From Comamonas testosteroni (GTDB taxonomy: Bacteria > Pseudomonadota > Gammaproteobacteria > Burkholderiales > Burkholderiaceae_C), in assembly GCF_030505195.1 (NCBI RefSeq), contig NZ_CP129672.1, positions 2,638,501 through 2,702,500 on the forward strand: 64,000 nucleotides of DNA, in the 5' to 3' direction. Under the pieces are notes generated by a model. The model did not search any database. It was given only the letters and a program-made list of their open reading frames with translations, and was not told the DNA's origin. This document shows, piece after piece, positions 8,701 to 18,032 of the stretch. Position 1 is the stretch's first letter, and each line of letters opens with the position of its first letter. Both the position numbers and the translations under genes were made by a program.

Positions 8701-8732
8701 CCGGGACCATGGCTGCGTGTTGAGACAGGGGG

Positions 8733-9722
8733 TCAGCCGGCCTTGATGCCTGCGGTCTGTATCACCTTCTGCCACTTCCGCAGCTCGCCTTTCAGGCGCT
8801 GGCGCATCTCTTCGGCCGTGCCGGGATCGCCTTCGGCGCCGGCCTCCAGCAGACGGGTCCTGACGGCAGGGTCGTTCAGGGCCAGGTTGAAGTCGGCGTT
8901 CAGCTTGGCCAGCACTGTCTCCGGCGTCTTGGCTGGTGCAAACAGCGCAGCCCATGAATAGGCTTCGTAGTTCGGTAGACCGCCGGATTCTGCAATCGTC
9001 GGCACCTGGGGCAGCATGTCCGAGCGCTTCTTGCTGGCCACGCCCAGCACCTTGATACGGCCTGTCTTGATGTGTTGCAGGGCTGAAGGGGCATCGGCAA
9101 ACATCAGCTGGATCTGCCCGCCCAGCAAGTCGGTCATGGCCGGTGCACTGCCCTTGTAGGGAATGTGCTGCAGCTGGGTGCCGGCTTCCATGTTGAAAAG
9201 CTCGCCCGCCAAGTGGGTGCCGCCGCCATTGCCGGATGAGCCATAGCTGAGCACCGTGCCTTTTTGGGACAGCGCAATCAGCTCTTTGACGTTGTTCGCC
9301 GGCACGGAGGGATGGGCCACCAGAAAGACCGGGAACAGCGCGGCAAAGCTGACGGGGACGAAGTCCTTTTCGATGTCATAGGACAGCTTGCCCATCAGCC
9401 AGGGGTTCACCGCATGGTGGATGGAGCCGACAAAGAAGTTGTAGCCATCGGCTGGGTCCTTGGCCGCAGCTGCGGCACCGACCACGCCGCCCGCGCCGGC
9501 GCGGTTGTCGATGATGGCGGCCTGGTTCCACATCGTGGCCAGCTTTTGCGTGAAGATGCGCGCCGTGGTGTCCACCGGGCCACCGGGAGGAAACGGCACG
9601 GTGAACTTCACGGCCTTGACTGGCCAGTGGCTGGCCTGGGACCAGGAGGCATTGCCCAGGGAGCTGAGCACGGCTGCTGCGAGCAGATGGCGGCGGTTCA
9701 GGGAAACGGCGTGGGATGGCAT
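8733..9722 (-). CDS. Bug-family TTT solute-binding protein
   Basis: A 329-residue periplasmic binding protein of the Bug/TctC family. A signal sequence (LNRRHLLAAAVLSSLGNASW, twin-arginine-like only in having RR) precedes KFTVPFPPGGPVDTTARIFT, the carboxylate-loop hallmark. Later blocks are NRAGAGGVVGAAAAAK, YGSSGNGGGTHLAGEL, HIPYKGSAPAMTDLLGGQI and VPTIAESG. It should capture an organic acid for uptake. No TctA or TctB membrane gene is nearby, so it must share a remote transporter or act as a sensor. It sits between an acyl-CoA ligase gene and the DUF35 gene and so probably binds the acid activated by that ligase. Confidence 0.9.
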   Translation of the reverse strand: MPSHAVSLNRRHLLAAAVLSSLGNASWSQASHWPVKAVKFTVPFPPGGPVDTTARIFTQKLATMWNQAAIIDNRAGAGGVVGAAAAAKDPADGYNFFVGSIHHAVNPWLMGKLSYDIEKDFVPVSFAALFPVFLVAHPSVPANNVKELIALSQKGTVLSYGSSGNGGGTHLAGELFNMEAGTQLQHIPYKGSAPAMTDLLGGQIQLMFADAPSALQHIKTGRIKVLGVASKKRSDMLPQVPTIAESGGLPNYEAYSWAALFAPAKTPETVLAKLNADFNLALNDPAVRTRLLEAGAEGDPGTAEEMRQRLKGELRKWQKVIQTAGIKAG

Positions 9723-9760
9723 GGAGGATGTCTCACTGGATCTTGGCGGAGGCCCTGGCC

Positions 9761-11272
9761 TCACATGGGAAGGGATTCGGCCTGGGCATGCAGCAGGCGT
9801 TTGACGATTTTTCCGTTCGGGTTGGTGGGCAGCGCGGCCACCGTCTCGATGCGGGATGGGCGCTTGTAGGGCGCCAGTCGTTCGCGCAAATGGGCTTGCA
9901 GGGCCGGGATATCCAGCAGGCAACCGGGGCGCAGTTCCACGAAGGCAATCACCTGTTCGTTGCCATCGGCCTCCTTGCGCCCCACCACGGCCGAGCGCTC
10001 GATGCTGGGATATGCATTCAGTGCGGTCTCGACCTCGGCGGGATAGACGTTGAAGCCGGAGCGAATGATCATTTCCTTCAGGCGGCCCACCACCCACAGA
10101 GCACCGTCTGAACTCAGCTCGCCCAGGTCGCCGCTGGCATACCAGCCGCCGGGGCGCATGGCTGCAGCGGTGGCTTGCGGGTCGCGGAAATAGCCGGGCA
10201 TCAGACCACGGCCGCGCACCCACAGCTCTCCGCGCTCTCCGCAGGGCAGGGCCTGGCCGGTGGCTGGGTCGGTCACCTGTACTTCAGCCTCGGCTACGGC
10301 ATAGCCAGCGCTGGTGTCCTTGCGCCACTCGCGCATGCGGGTGATATGGACCGAGCCCGCGTATTCCGACAGGCCGTAGCCATGGTGCAGGGCCTGACCG
10401 AAGAGGTTTTCCACACGTTCTTTGAGCGCCATGTCGAGAGGGCCGGCGCCGGTATAGACAAAGCGCAGCGCCGGAGCCTTGACCTGATCTATGCCTTGCT
10501 CCTGCAGATAGGCCAACAGACGCGAGAACAGTGCGGGCGGGCCTTGCAGTTGCGAGACTCCATGGTGTTCGAGTGCATCCAGCAGATCGGCCGGGTCGAA
10601 CTGGGGGCGCATTACCAGCTGGGCCCGCGCATGCAAGGCCGTGAGCATGACGGTGGCCAGGCCAAAGATGTGCGTCATGGGTACGAAGGCATAGCAGCGG
10701 TCAGCCGGCGACAGCGCACGCGAGGCCGCAGATTGCTGCGCAAAATGGCACAGCGCATCATGGCCCAGCATCACTCCCTTGGGCTGGCCGGTGGTACCCG
10801 AAGTGAAGATCAGGCCTGCCACCTCGGATTGCAGCGGCCCGGTTTCGCTGAGGCTGTCCGCCTTGATGGGGCTGTAGGCCATGCCTGGCAGACAGCTGGG
10901 CAGGGCCTGGTAGCGCCGGGCATGTGCTTGTGCGCTGGCGGAAGCGCTGGCCGTGAAGTACACGGTGCGCGCATCGGCACGTTCGGCGAAGGCATCGATT
11001 TCGGCCGGCGCCATGCGCGCGTTGACGCCGCAAGACCAGGCGCCTATGCGGCTGCAGGCAAAGATCAGCGCTGCGTGTTCGGGGCAGTTCTCGGCGACGA
11101 CCATTACGCGGTCGCCGGGGCGGACCTGCAGGCTGCGCAACTCCTTCTCGGCCTGATCGGCCAGGCGGGAGATGTCTCCAAAACTGAGGCTGTGATCGGG
11201 CAGCAGAATGAAGGGGGCATCGGCTCCCTGCTCCAGGCTGCGTTCCAGCAAATGGTGGATGCGTGCAGTCAT
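9761..11272 (-). CDS. AMP-forming acyl-CoA synthetase
   Basis: A 503-residue ANL-superfamily ligase. The phosphate loop is LIFTSGTTGQPKGVMLG, followed by FVPMTHIFGLATVM, HHGYGLSEYAGSVH, and YASGDLGELS. The C-terminal domain has RLKEMIIRSGFNVYPAEVE and the catalytic Lys in PTNPNGKIVKRLL. It activates a carboxylic acid to its CoA ester with ATP. The ATG at 11272 is 2 bp after the stop of an upstream Bug-protein gene, so uptake and activation are co-translated. The acid is unknown; the flanking Bug proteins suggest a soluble organic acid. Confidence 0.9.
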   Translation of the reverse strand: MTARIHHLLERSLEQGADAPFILLPDHSLSFGDISRLADQAEKELRSLQVRPGDRVMVVAENCPEHAALIFACSRIGAWSCGVNARMAPAEIDAFAERADARTVYFTASASASAQAHARRYQALPSCLPGMAYSPIKADSLSETGPLQSEVAGLIFTSGTTGQPKGVMLGHDALCHFAQQSAASRALSPADRCYAFVPMTHIFGLATVMLTALHARAQLVMRPQFDPADLLDALEHHGVSQLQGPPALFSRLLAYLQEQGIDQVKAPALRFVYTGAGPLDMALKERVENLFGQALHHGYGLSEYAGSVHITRMREWRKDTSAGYAVAEAEVQVTDPATGQALPCGERGELWVRGRGLMPGYFRDPQATAAAMRPGGWYASGDLGELSSDGALWVVGRLKEMIIRSGFNVYPAEVETALNAYPSIERSAVVGRKEADGNEQVIAFVELRPGCLLDIPALQAHLRERLAPYKRPSRIETVAALPTNPNGKIVKRLLHAQAESLPM

Positions 11273-11274
11273 GG

Positions 11275-12255
11275 TCAGTTGATCTCGATGCCATGGGTCA
11301 CGGTGGCCCACATGGCGCGCTCCTTGGCGGCGCGGTCGGTCAGCGTCTGGGCAGAGCCGGTCCATTCGTCATAGCCCAGTTCTGCGTAGCGCTTTTTCAG
11401 CTCGGGCTGGCCCAGTGCGGCATTGATGGCTTTGTTCAGTTGCTGCACCAGCTCCGGCGCCATGCCCTTGGGTCCGTAGACTCCATACCAGCCGCCCACG
11501 TCAAAGCCCTTGAGGCCCTCGATGCCGGATTCGGCAAAGGTCGGCACATCGGGCAGAGAGGCGTTGCGCCTGGGCGAGGTCACCGCCACGGCCCGCACCT
11601 TGTGGCTGTGGATATAGGTGCTGGCAGTGCTGATGATGTCCATCATCATGCTGATCTGGCCGCCGATCACATCGTTCATGGCCGGGGCATTGCCTTTGTA
11701 GGGCACATGATTCATCTCGATGCCGCTGCGCGTGGCGAGCAGCAGGGCGCCGAGATGGTTGGAGCCGCCTATGCCGGCCGAGCCATAGCTGAGTTTCTGG
11801 GGATGGGCCTTGGCGTAGCTGACCAGCTCGGCTGTGTTTTTGTAGGGCTCGTTGTTGTTGATCACCAGCACGTTGTAGTAGCTCAGCACGGGGGCCAGTG
11901 CGCTCAGATCCTTGGCCGGATCGAACTGCATCTGCTTCATCACATTGGGGCTGATGGTGATGGTGGGGCTGGCGGCAAACCAGAGGGTCTTGCCGTCGGG
12001 CTTGGCGCGCACCACCTCGCTGCCGGCCAGCGTGGCATTGGCGCCAGTCTTGTTTTCTACAGTGACCGGGCTACCCAGTTCCTTGGAAAGCGCCTGCGCA
12101 AACAGGCGGGCGCCCTGGTCCACAGGGCCGCCGGCCGAGTAGCCGACCAGCAGGCGAACAGGGGCGTTGCCGGCACCGATCTGGGCCACGGCCGTGGTGG
12201 CCGTGCTCAGCGCCAACGCGGACAGTAGAACGTTGCGACGTGTGCGGGTGTGCAT
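11275..12255 (-). CDS. Bug-family TTT solute-binding protein
   Basis: A 326-residue periplasmic protein with signal sequence MHTRTRRNVLLSALALSTAT ending near VAQIG. Family blocks are VRLLVGYSAGGPVDQGARLF, VENKTGANATLAG, YGSAGIGGSNHLGALLL, MNHVPYKGNAPAMNDVIGGQ and DVPTFAESGI. It is the first gene after the terminator at 12440-12470, so it begins a new transcription unit with the acyl-CoA ligase gene that follows. No membrane partner gene is present. Confidence 0.9.
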   Translation of the reverse strand: MHTRTRRNVLLSALALSTATTAVAQIGAGNAPVRLLVGYSAGGPVDQGARLFAQALSKELGSPVTVENKTGANATLAGSEVVRAKPDGKTLWFAASPTITISPNVMKQMQFDPAKDLSALAPVLSYYNVLVINNNEPYKNTAELVSYAKAHPQKLSYGSAGIGGSNHLGALLLATRSGIEMNHVPYKGNAPAMNDVIGGQISMMMDIISTASTYIHSHKVRAVAVTSPRRNASLPDVPTFAESGIEGLKGFDVGGWYGVYGPKGMAPELVQQLNKAINAALGQPELKKRYAELGYDEWTGSAQTLTDRAAKERAMWATVTHGIEIN

Positions 12256-12439
12256 GTCTTTTTCTCCTGGTGATGGGGCCGTTGTGGGTATGCATGAGGG
12301 TCATGCGTATCTGGCCTGGTTTACCGATAAGACGCCATGGTGGGCGAGCCCGCTGCCTACGGGAATCTGCATTTTGCAAACCCGGGCTTCGCCCGTTTTT
12401 ATGGGGTAGTAACCCTGAGCCATCCCTGCGTAGCCACGC

Positions 12440-12470
12440 AAAAAAGCCACCGGCCGAGACTGCCGGTGGC
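12440..12470 (-). terminator. Intrinsic terminator after thiolase gene
   Basis: Arms GCCACCGGC and GCCGGTGGC are perfect 9-bp complements with a 7-nt loop. On the minus strand a T6 run follows. It lies 24 bp past the stop of the thiolase gene and splits the minus-strand CoA run into two transcription units. Confidence 0.85.
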
Positions 12471-12493
12471 AAGCACAACCGAGGAGACGGTGT

Positions 12494-13702
12494 TCAGTAA
12501 CGCTCGAAAACGGCGGCAATGCCCTGGCCACCACCGATGCACATGGTCTCCAGGCCATAGCGGCCTTTGCGCCGTTCAAGCTCATGCAGCAGCGTGGCCA
12601 GAATGCGCACGCCAGTGGCGCCAATGGGGTGGCCCAGCGAGATGCCGGAGCCATTCACGTTCAGCTTGTGCTCGATGGCCGCCTGGTCATGCCACTCCCA
12701 GCCTTTGAGCACGGCCAGCACCTGGCAGGCGAAGGCCTCATTGAGTTCCACCAGATCCATATCGTCCAGCGTGAGGTGCAGGCGTGCCAGCAGCTTCTTC
12801 ACGGCGGTAACGGGGCCTATGCCCATGTGCGAAGGCTCGCAGCCCGCTGCCGCCCATCCCACCAAAGCGGCCATGGGCGTCAGGCCCAGTTCGGCCAGCT
12901 TGTCCTCGGCCACGATCAGGCAGGCCGCCGAAGCATCGTTTTGCTGGCTGGCGTTGCCCGCCGTCACCGTGCCGCCGGGCATCAGCACGCGCAGCTTGGC
13001 CAGGCTGTCCATGGTGGTGGCGGCACGAAAGCCCTCGTCCTGGCTGAACAGCACAGGCTCGCCCTTGCGCTGGGGCACGCTCACGGGAACGACTTCGTGG
13101 TGAAAGCGACCAGCGGCCCAGGCATCGGCGGCACGCTGGTGGCTGCGCATGGCAAAGGCGTCGGCCGCCTCGCGGCTGATGCCGTAGTCGCGGGCCAGGT
13201 TCTCAGCGGTCTCGATCATTCCCGAAATCTTGCCAAAGCGCTCCACGGGCTGCGAGCGCTCACGGCCGCGATCCAGGCGGTCGTACATGCGCACATTGCC
13301 AGAGCGCGCGCCCCAGCGCATGTCGGGGCTGTAGTACTCGATGTTGCTCATGCTCTCCACGCCGCCGGCAATCACCACGTCGGCCGCGCCGCTTTGCACC
13401 ATCATGGCGGCCGTGGCAACGGCCTGCAGACCACCGCCGCAGCGGCGGTCCAGCTGCATGCCCGGCACCTCCACCGGCAGGCCGGCCTGCAAGGCGGCCC
13501 AGCGGCCCACGCAAGGGGTCTCGCTGCTGGCATACGACTGGGCGAACACCACATCGTCGATGCGGGCGGGGTCTATGCCGCTGCGCTCCACCACGGCACG
13601 CACCGTGGTGGCAGCCAGCTCCTCCACGGGAACCGGGCGCAGGCTGCCGCCGAAAGTACCGACGGGGGTGCGAAGCGGGGTGACGATGGCGGCTCTGCGC
13701 AT
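12494..13702 (-). CDS. Thiolase (acetyl-CoA acyltransferase)
   Basis: A 402-residue type II thiolase with all catalytic groups. The nucleophile is Cys88 in LDRRCGGGLQAVATA, the His base lies in ISLGHPIGATGVRI, and the second Cys in ETMCIGGGQGIAA. NEAFACQVLAVL is also present. It would cleave a 3-ketoacyl-CoA to acetyl-CoA and a shortened acyl-CoA, the last step of the beta-oxidation set encoded upstream on this strand (SDR, hydratases). A terminator follows its stop codon. Confidence 0.92.
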   Translation of the reverse strand: MRRAAIVTPLRTPVGTFGGSLRPVPVEELAATTVRAVVERSGIDPARIDDVVFAQSYASSETPCVGRWAALQAGLPVEVPGMQLDRRCGGGLQAVATAAMMVQSGAADVVIAGGVESMSNIEYYSPDMRWGARSGNVRMYDRLDRGRERSQPVERFGKISGMIETAENLARDYGISREAADAFAMRSHQRAADAWAAGRFHHEVVPVSVPQRKGEPVLFSQDEGFRAATTMDSLAKLRVLMPGGTVTAGNASQQNDASAACLIVAEDKLAELGLTPMAALVGWAAAGCEPSHMGIGPVTAVKKLLARLHLTLDDMDLVELNEAFACQVLAVLKGWEWHDQAAIEHKLNVNGSGISLGHPIGATGVRILATLLHELERRKGRYGLETMCIGGGQGIAAVFERY

Positions 13703-13729
13703 GGTGTTGTCTCCTTGGGAATCAATGGA

Positions 13730-15031
13730 TCAGGAAAAGGCTGCGCCGCATTGGCGCAGCAAGGTATGTGCCTGTTGTTCCAGGTCGGCGCGGTGCTCCG
13801 GTGCGGCGATGTCGATCAGCCGTTTCACACGGCGCGACAGCGTCTGGCCGCGCAGGTCGGCCACGCCGTGTTCGGTGACGATGAGGCCGGCATCGCTGCG
13901 CGGCGTGCTGACGGGGCCGGACAGCCGCGCGACGATGCGGGTCGCACCCCTGGCCGTGGCGGGCAGGGCGATGATGGGCAGGCCGCCGCGGCTGCGTGCC
14001 GCGCCGCGCAGAAAGTCCACGGCGCCTCCCACGGCGCCCACGTAGACGCCGCCCGCCACTTCGGAGTTGATCTGGCCCGTGATGTCCACCTCCACCGCCG
14101 AATTGATGGCGGCCAGCCGGTGGCTTGCGGCCAGCACCTCGGGGGCGTGCGTGTAGCGCGTCTCGCGCAGTTGCAGGGCGGGGTTGCGGTGTGCCCAGCG
14201 CCTGAGCGATTCGCCCCCCATGAGGATGCCGCCAATGCCCACGCCGCGGTCCTGGCTCTTGCGTGCGTGGGTCAGCACGCCGGCTTCGGCCAGGGCGGCA
14301 ATGCCGTCGCCCACGGCGCCGCTGTGCAGGCCCAGGTCGCGGTGGCCGTGCAGGGCGGCGAGCACGGCCTCGGGCAGGTTGCCCACGCCCACCTGCAGCG
14401 TGGCGCCGTCTTCGATAAGGGCTGCCACATGGCCGGCAATGGCCTGTTCGGCAGGGCCGGATGCGCTGCGCGCCTGGTCCAGCGGAGGGTGTTCGGCATC
14501 GACCAGCAGCGCGAAGTCGCCGGCCTGCAGGTGCAGGCTGCCGTGCGTCCAGGGAATGGCGGGGTTGACCTCGCCGATCAGCACGCGTGCCTTGCGTATG
14601 GCGGCCGGCAGGTATTCATGCACCAGGCCCAGGCTGTAGCGGCCCTGTGCGTCGGGCGGGGACAGCTGCAGCAGCACCACGTCGGCAGGCAGCAGGCCAT
14701 CGTCGATCAGGCCGGGCAGGTGGGAGTAGTGGCTGGGCAGGATGTCCAGCACGCCCGCCTGGGCCAGTGCGCGGTGGGGGCCGCCGGCCGCATAGCCGAA
14801 GAAGTCGATGGCGTCGGCATGCGCCGGTTGCAGCGTGTCCGATGCGCCCATGCCCACGAAGACGCGCAGCCGGCCCTGGCCACCGTGCCGCGCCAGTGCC
14901 TGGCGCTGCGCGACCACGGCGCGCGTGAGCGTCAGCGGCTCGGCCGTGGCCTGGCCCCACCACAGCGTGTCGCCGGGGCGGATCAGGGCCTGCAGCCTTT
15001 CTTGCAGGGCGTCCGGCGGCAGCACGCTCAT
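13730..15031 (-). CDS. Acetyl-CoA hydrolase/CoA-transferase family protein
   Basis: A 433-residue two-domain CoA-transferase of the acetyl-CoA hydrolase/4-hydroxybutyrate CoA-transferase type. It has LQVGVGNLPEAVLAALHGH, HSGAVGDGIAALAEAGV, and VTEHGVADLRGQTLSRR near the C-terminus. Such enzymes exchange CoA between acetyl-CoA and a carboxylate, or hydrolyse the ester. The start at 15031 overlaps the stop of the enoyl-CoA hydratase gene by four bases. Together with the neighbours it can activate or release the acid of the pathway; which direction is unknown. Confidence 0.85.
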   Translation of the reverse strand: MSVLPPDALQERLQALIRPGDTLWWGQATAEPLTLTRAVVAQRQALARHGGQGRLRVFVGMGASDTLQPAHADAIDFFGYAAGGPHRALAQAGVLDILPSHYSHLPGLIDDGLLPADVVLLQLSPPDAQGRYSLGLVHEYLPAAIRKARVLIGEVNPAIPWTHGSLHLQAGDFALLVDAEHPPLDQARSASGPAEQAIAGHVAALIEDGATLQVGVGNLPEAVLAALHGHRDLGLHSGAVGDGIAALAEAGVLTHARKSQDRGVGIGGILMGGESLRRWAHRNPALQLRETRYTHAPEVLAASHRLAAINSAVEVDITGQINSEVAGGVYVGAVGGAVDFLRGAARSRGGLPIIALPATARGATRIVARLSGPVSTPRSDAGLIVTEHGVADLRGQTLSRRVKRLIDIAAPEHRADLEQQAHTLLRQCGAAFS

Positions 15032-15837
15032 GGCGCGCGGTCCCAGTCGAAGCGCGTGGGCTGCTTGTCCTTGAAGCGCTGTACCGCCTCCTGGTGGTAG
15101 TCGGAGCCACGGCACATCGTCTGGGCATAGGCTTCCAGCTCGGCCATGGCGCGTGCGTCCAGCTCGAAGGCCTGGTTCATGGCTGTCTTGGCCATGCCGA
15201 TGGCGGCTGTGGACGCCTCGCCGAAGCGCCGGGCCAGCGCCACGGCGGCGGCCTGCAGGGCCTCGCCGTCTTCCACGATCTCGTAGACCATGCCCAGCGA
15301 CCTGGCTTCCTCGGCCTGCACGGTGCGCGCGGTGAAGACCAGCTCCTTGGCCTTTTGCAGGCCCACGATGCGCGGCAGCATGTGCATGGCGCCCAGGTCA
15401 GGCACCAGGCCGATGCGGCCGAACACGGCGCAGAACTTTGCGCGCCGCGTGCACAGCACGAAGTCGGCGGCCAGCGCCAGGCTCAGGCCCGCGCCGAAGG
15501 CTGGGCCGTCCACGGCGGCGATCACAGGCTTTTCGAGGTTGACCAGCTCGGGAAACCACTGGTGCAGGCTGCGCATGCGCTGGCGCCAGGGCAGGCCGGC
15601 CTGTCTGGCATCCATCATCTGGCTGATGTCGCCGCCCGAGCAGAAGGCGCCGCCCGCGCCCGTGAGGATGACTGTGTGCACCTGCGCGTCGTCACGCATC
15701 TGCGCCACGGCGGCGGCCAGGGCCGGGCGCATGGCCTGGTTGAGCGCGTTGCGGGCCTCGGGGCGGTTCAGCGTGATCGTGCCTATGCCGTCCTGGACGG
15801 AGGTCAATACGGGGGAGGTTTCAGGTGTTGTAGTCAT
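15028..15837 (-). CDS. Enoyl-CoA hydratase/isomerase
   Basis: A 269-residue crotonase-fold protein. GIGTITLNRPEARNALNQAM opens the fold. ILTGAGGAFCSGGDISQMMD forms the first oxyanion-hole strand, and AAVDGPAFGAGLSLALAADF the second. GLVPDLGAMHMLPRIVG follows, with Asp where many hydratases have a catalytic Glu (typically PExG), so an isomerase or another crotonase reaction is possible. ATG 15837 is chosen over a longer frame that has no similarity. The gene is coupled by overlap to the CoA-transferase gene. Confidence 0.88.
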   Translation of the reverse strand: MTTTPETSPVLTSVQDGIGTITLNRPEARNALNQAMRPALAAAVAQMRDDAQVHTVILTGAGGAFCSGGDISQMMDARQAGLPWRQRMRSLHQWFPELVNLEKPVIAAVDGPAFGAGLSLALAADFVLCTRRAKFCAVFGRIGLVPDLGAMHMLPRIVGLQKAKELVFTARTVQAEEARSLGMVYEIVEDGEALQAAAVALARRFGEASTAAIGMAKTAMNQAFELDARAMAELEAYAQTMCRGSDYHQEAVQRFKDKQPTRFDWDRAP

Positions 15838-15930
15838 GGTGCCGAGGTTGGATTCTTTGAGATCGAAAAAGCTGGAATGTCTTGCTTGCTCCTGCGCGCA
15901 CCTTTGACGAGGCGTCCAAATCGGCATGTC

Positions 15931-16045
15931 CCAAGCCAGGGACACCGAGCAAGGGCCGCCCCGCAGCGAGGGTATCGTCTCCCTCCCGCGAAGCGAGAGA
16001 GGGCGCCGTGCACACGGGGGAAGGCGCGCAGCGACTCAGGGGGTG
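15931..16045 (-). repeat. 3'-end repeat, copy B
   Basis: Minus-strand order is CACCCCCTGAGTCGCTGCGC, CCTTCCCCC, CTCTCTCGCTTCGCGGGAGG, GAGACGATACCCTCGCTGCG, GGGCGGCCCTTGCTCGGTGT, CCCTGGCTTGG. It begins 7 bp after the stop codon of the MaoC-family gene. Confidence 0.85.
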
Positions 16046-16051
16046 ATCCAT

Positions 16052-16945
16052 TCAAGCGAGTTCGGCGTAGCCGTGGCTCAGCACGACCTTGTCGCGTTCG
16101 AGCACGCGGGCGCGCAACTGCAGCTGGCAGGGCTGGTCGGGCGTGTGCCAGATCTCGGTGACCAGGGTTTCGCCGGGATAGACGGGCGAGGTGAAGCGCA
16201 CATCCAGCGCCTTCAGGCGCGCGGGATTGCGGTCGCCGCATTGGCGCAGCACGGCATGGGCCACCAGGCCATAGCTGGCCAGGCCATGCAGAATGGGCCG
16301 CTCGAAGCCGGCCTTGCGTGCCACGGCCGGGTCGGCATGCAGCGGGTTGTAGTCGCCCATCAGGCGGTACAGCAGCGCGGCCTCGGGGCGTATGGCCTGG
16401 GTGTCGGTGAAGTCGGGCGCGCGGTCCTCCGGCGTGGGGCGCAGCGGCGCCAGGGGCGCGTCGCTGGGCTGGCCGCCGTCCAGCAGGCTGTAGCCGCCGT
16501 CGCCGCGCAGAAAGCTGACCTGCTGCACGGTGGCCAGCAGCTCGCCCGCGGCGGTCTCCAGGCGCCGCTCGGTGACCATGATGGCGCCCTTGCCTTCGCC
16601 CTTGTCCGTCAGGTGCGTGATGCGGTTGTGGCCCACCACGTCGGCGCTGGCCGGCAGGGGGTGGTGCAGCCGCATGCGCTGCTCGCCATGCAGCAGCTTC
16701 ACCCAGTCGATGCCGGTATCGGCCTCGCGCGCCCAGAAGCCCGGGTAGCCCAGCACCACGGCCTGCGAGGGCAGGGCGCGCAGCCCGCCCGGCGCCCCTT
16801 CGTAGAAAAAGGGCAGGGCCGCGTCCGACAGCGGATCGCTGCCCAGGCCCAGGCTCAATGCATAGAGCATGGTGTCGCGCTCGCCATAGTGCTGGCGCAC
16901 GGGCTCGAAGGGGCGCTGTTTCAGGTGCTGATAGCTGATGGCCAT
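16052..16945 (-). CDS. MaoC-family double-hotdog enoyl-CoA hydratase (MFE-2 type)
   Basis: A 297-residue protein of two hotdog domains, the layout of (R)-specific hydratase 2. The catalytic C-terminal domain has LLYRLMGDYNPLHADPAVAR (hydratase motif with D, N and H), then RPILHGLASYGLVAHAVL. The N-terminal domain includes FFYEGAPGGLRALPSQAVVL. The product would be a (3R)-hydroxyacyl-CoA, which fits the MFE-2-like SDR encoded just upstream. Repeats flank it on both sides (copies B and C). Confidence 0.88.
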   Translation of the reverse strand: MAISYQHLKQRPFEPVRQHYGERDTMLYALSLGLGSDPLSDAALPFFYEGAPGGLRALPSQAVVLGYPGFWAREADTGIDWVKLLHGEQRMRLHHPLPASADVVGHNRITHLTDKGEGKGAIMVTERRLETAAGELLATVQQVSFLRGDGGYSLLDGGQPSDAPLAPLRPTPEDRAPDFTDTQAIRPEAALLYRLMGDYNPLHADPAVARKAGFERPILHGLASYGLVAHAVLRQCGDRNPARLKALDVRFTSPVYPGETLVTEIWHTPDQPCQLQLRARVLERDKVVLSHGYAELA

Positions 16946-17002
16946 CACGGTTCCTCTCAGTGTTTGATTGCGCTGGCGCGCTTCAACCCTCGCAACTGGC
17001 GC

Positions 17003-17110
17003 GGCCGGACTCAGGGACACCGAGGAAGGGCCGCCCCGCACCGAGGGTGTCGCCCCCCTCCCTCGCGAAGCGAGTAGAGAGGGGGAAGGCGCGTAGCGCC
17101 TCAGGGGGTG
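17003..17110 (-). repeat. 3'-end repeat, copy C
   Basis: Minus-strand sequence begins ACACCCCCTGAGGCGCTACG and CGCCTTCCCCCTC, includes CTCGCTTCGCGAGGGAGGGG, and ends GGCCCTTCCTCGGTGTCCCT. It begins 5 bp after the SDR stop codon at 17115. Confidence 0.88.
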
Positions 17111-17114
17111 TCGT

Positions 17115-18032
17115 TCAAACAGGATCCCAGCTAAACACGTCGGCCGAGCGATCCATGGGTACAAACGAGGCCTTGAGTGCGGGCATGCCGTGCTCGGCAA
17201 TGAACTCGGGTGTCCAGCCTTCGCCGCGATGCACCGAGCGCAGCGGACGTGGCTGGCTCATCAGAAACAGCTCGTTGTTGCGCACGGCAAAGACCTGGGC
17301 GTTCACGTCTCTGGCCTGGTCGGACAGCAGATAGACCGCCAGCGGCGCGATCTTGTTGGGCGTCATCTGCTGGATCTTGGCCACACGCGCCTGCTGCTCG
17401 GGGGTATCGGTGGGAATGGAGCCGATCATGCGGCTCCAGGCAAAGGGCGCGATGCAGTTGGAGCGCACATTGAACTTGGCCATGTCCAACGCAATGGATT
17501 TGGACAGGGCGGTCAGGCCCAGCTTGGCAGCGCTGTAGTTCGCCTGGCCCAGGTTGCCGATCAGGCCGGAGGTGGAAGTCATGTGGACCAGGGCGCCGCT
17601 TTCCTGTTCCTTGAAGTGGTTGGCGGCGGCGCGGCTCATGAAGTAGCTGCCGTAGAGGTGAACCTTGATGACGGCGTCCCACTCCTCCAGGCTCATCTTG
17701 TGAAAGAAGCGGTCGCGCAGAATGCCGGCGTTGTTGACGACACCATCGATGCGGCCGAAGCTGTCCACCGCGCATTGCACAATGCGACTGGCACTGGCCG
17801 CTTCAGAGACGCTGTCGGTACTGGCAACGGCCTGGCCGCCTGCGGCCTTGATCTCGTCGACCACTTTCTGCGCCGGACCGGCGTCGGTGCCTTCGCCAGT
17901 GGTGGACGTGCCGATGTCGTTGACCACCACTCTGGCTCCCGACGCCGCCATGGCCAAGGCGATGTCTCGACCGATGCCGCCTCCGGCGCCGGTCACCACT
18001 ACGACCTTGTCTTGCATCATCTTCTGGTCCAT
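17115..18032 (-). CDS. SDR, (3R)-hydroxyacyl-CoA dehydrogenase-like
   Basis: A 305-residue short-chain dehydrogenase. The NAD(P) site is VVVTGAGGGIGRDIALAMAA, and VVVNDIGTSTTGEGTDAGPA is the extended loop typical of peroxisomal multifunctional enzyme type 2. NNAGILRDRFFHKMSLEEWD and the catalytic TSTSG...YSAAK are present. It would oxidise the (3R)-hydroxyacyl-CoA made by the MaoC hydratase encoded next. It is the first gene of the minus-strand run and diverges from the plus-strand operon at 18243. ATG 18032 places the fold at the normal start. Confidence 0.9.
   Translation of the reverse strand: MDQKMMQDKVVVVTGAGGGIGRDIALAMAASGARVVVNDIGTSTTGEGTDAGPAQKVVDEIKAAGGQAVASTDSVSEAASASRIVQCAVDSFGRIDGVVNNAGILRDRFFHKMSLEEWDAVIKVHLYGSYFMSRAAANHFKEQESGALVHMTSTSGLIGNLGQANYSAAKLGLTALSKSIALDMAKFNVRSNCIAPFAWSRMIGSIPTDTPEQQARVAKIQQMTPNKIAPLAVYLLSDQARDVNAQVFAVRNNELFLMSQPRPLRSVHRGEGWTPEFIAEHGMPALKASFVPMDRSADVFSWDPV

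Noticed and set aside
8522..8710. Extended N-terminus of the DUF35 protein
   Set aside because: The added residues overlap a decayed repeat and do not match the DUF35 family.
9723..10223. Extended N-terminus of the Bug protein
   Set aside because: It would put a signal peptide in the middle of the protein and overlaps the acyl-CoA ligase gene.
12584..15100. Very long open frame (838 codons) on the plus strand
   Set aside because: It lies antisense to the thiolase and CoA-transferase genes, which carry full catalytic motifs. Its His/Gly/Ala/Gln-rich composition is that of a high-GC shadow frame.
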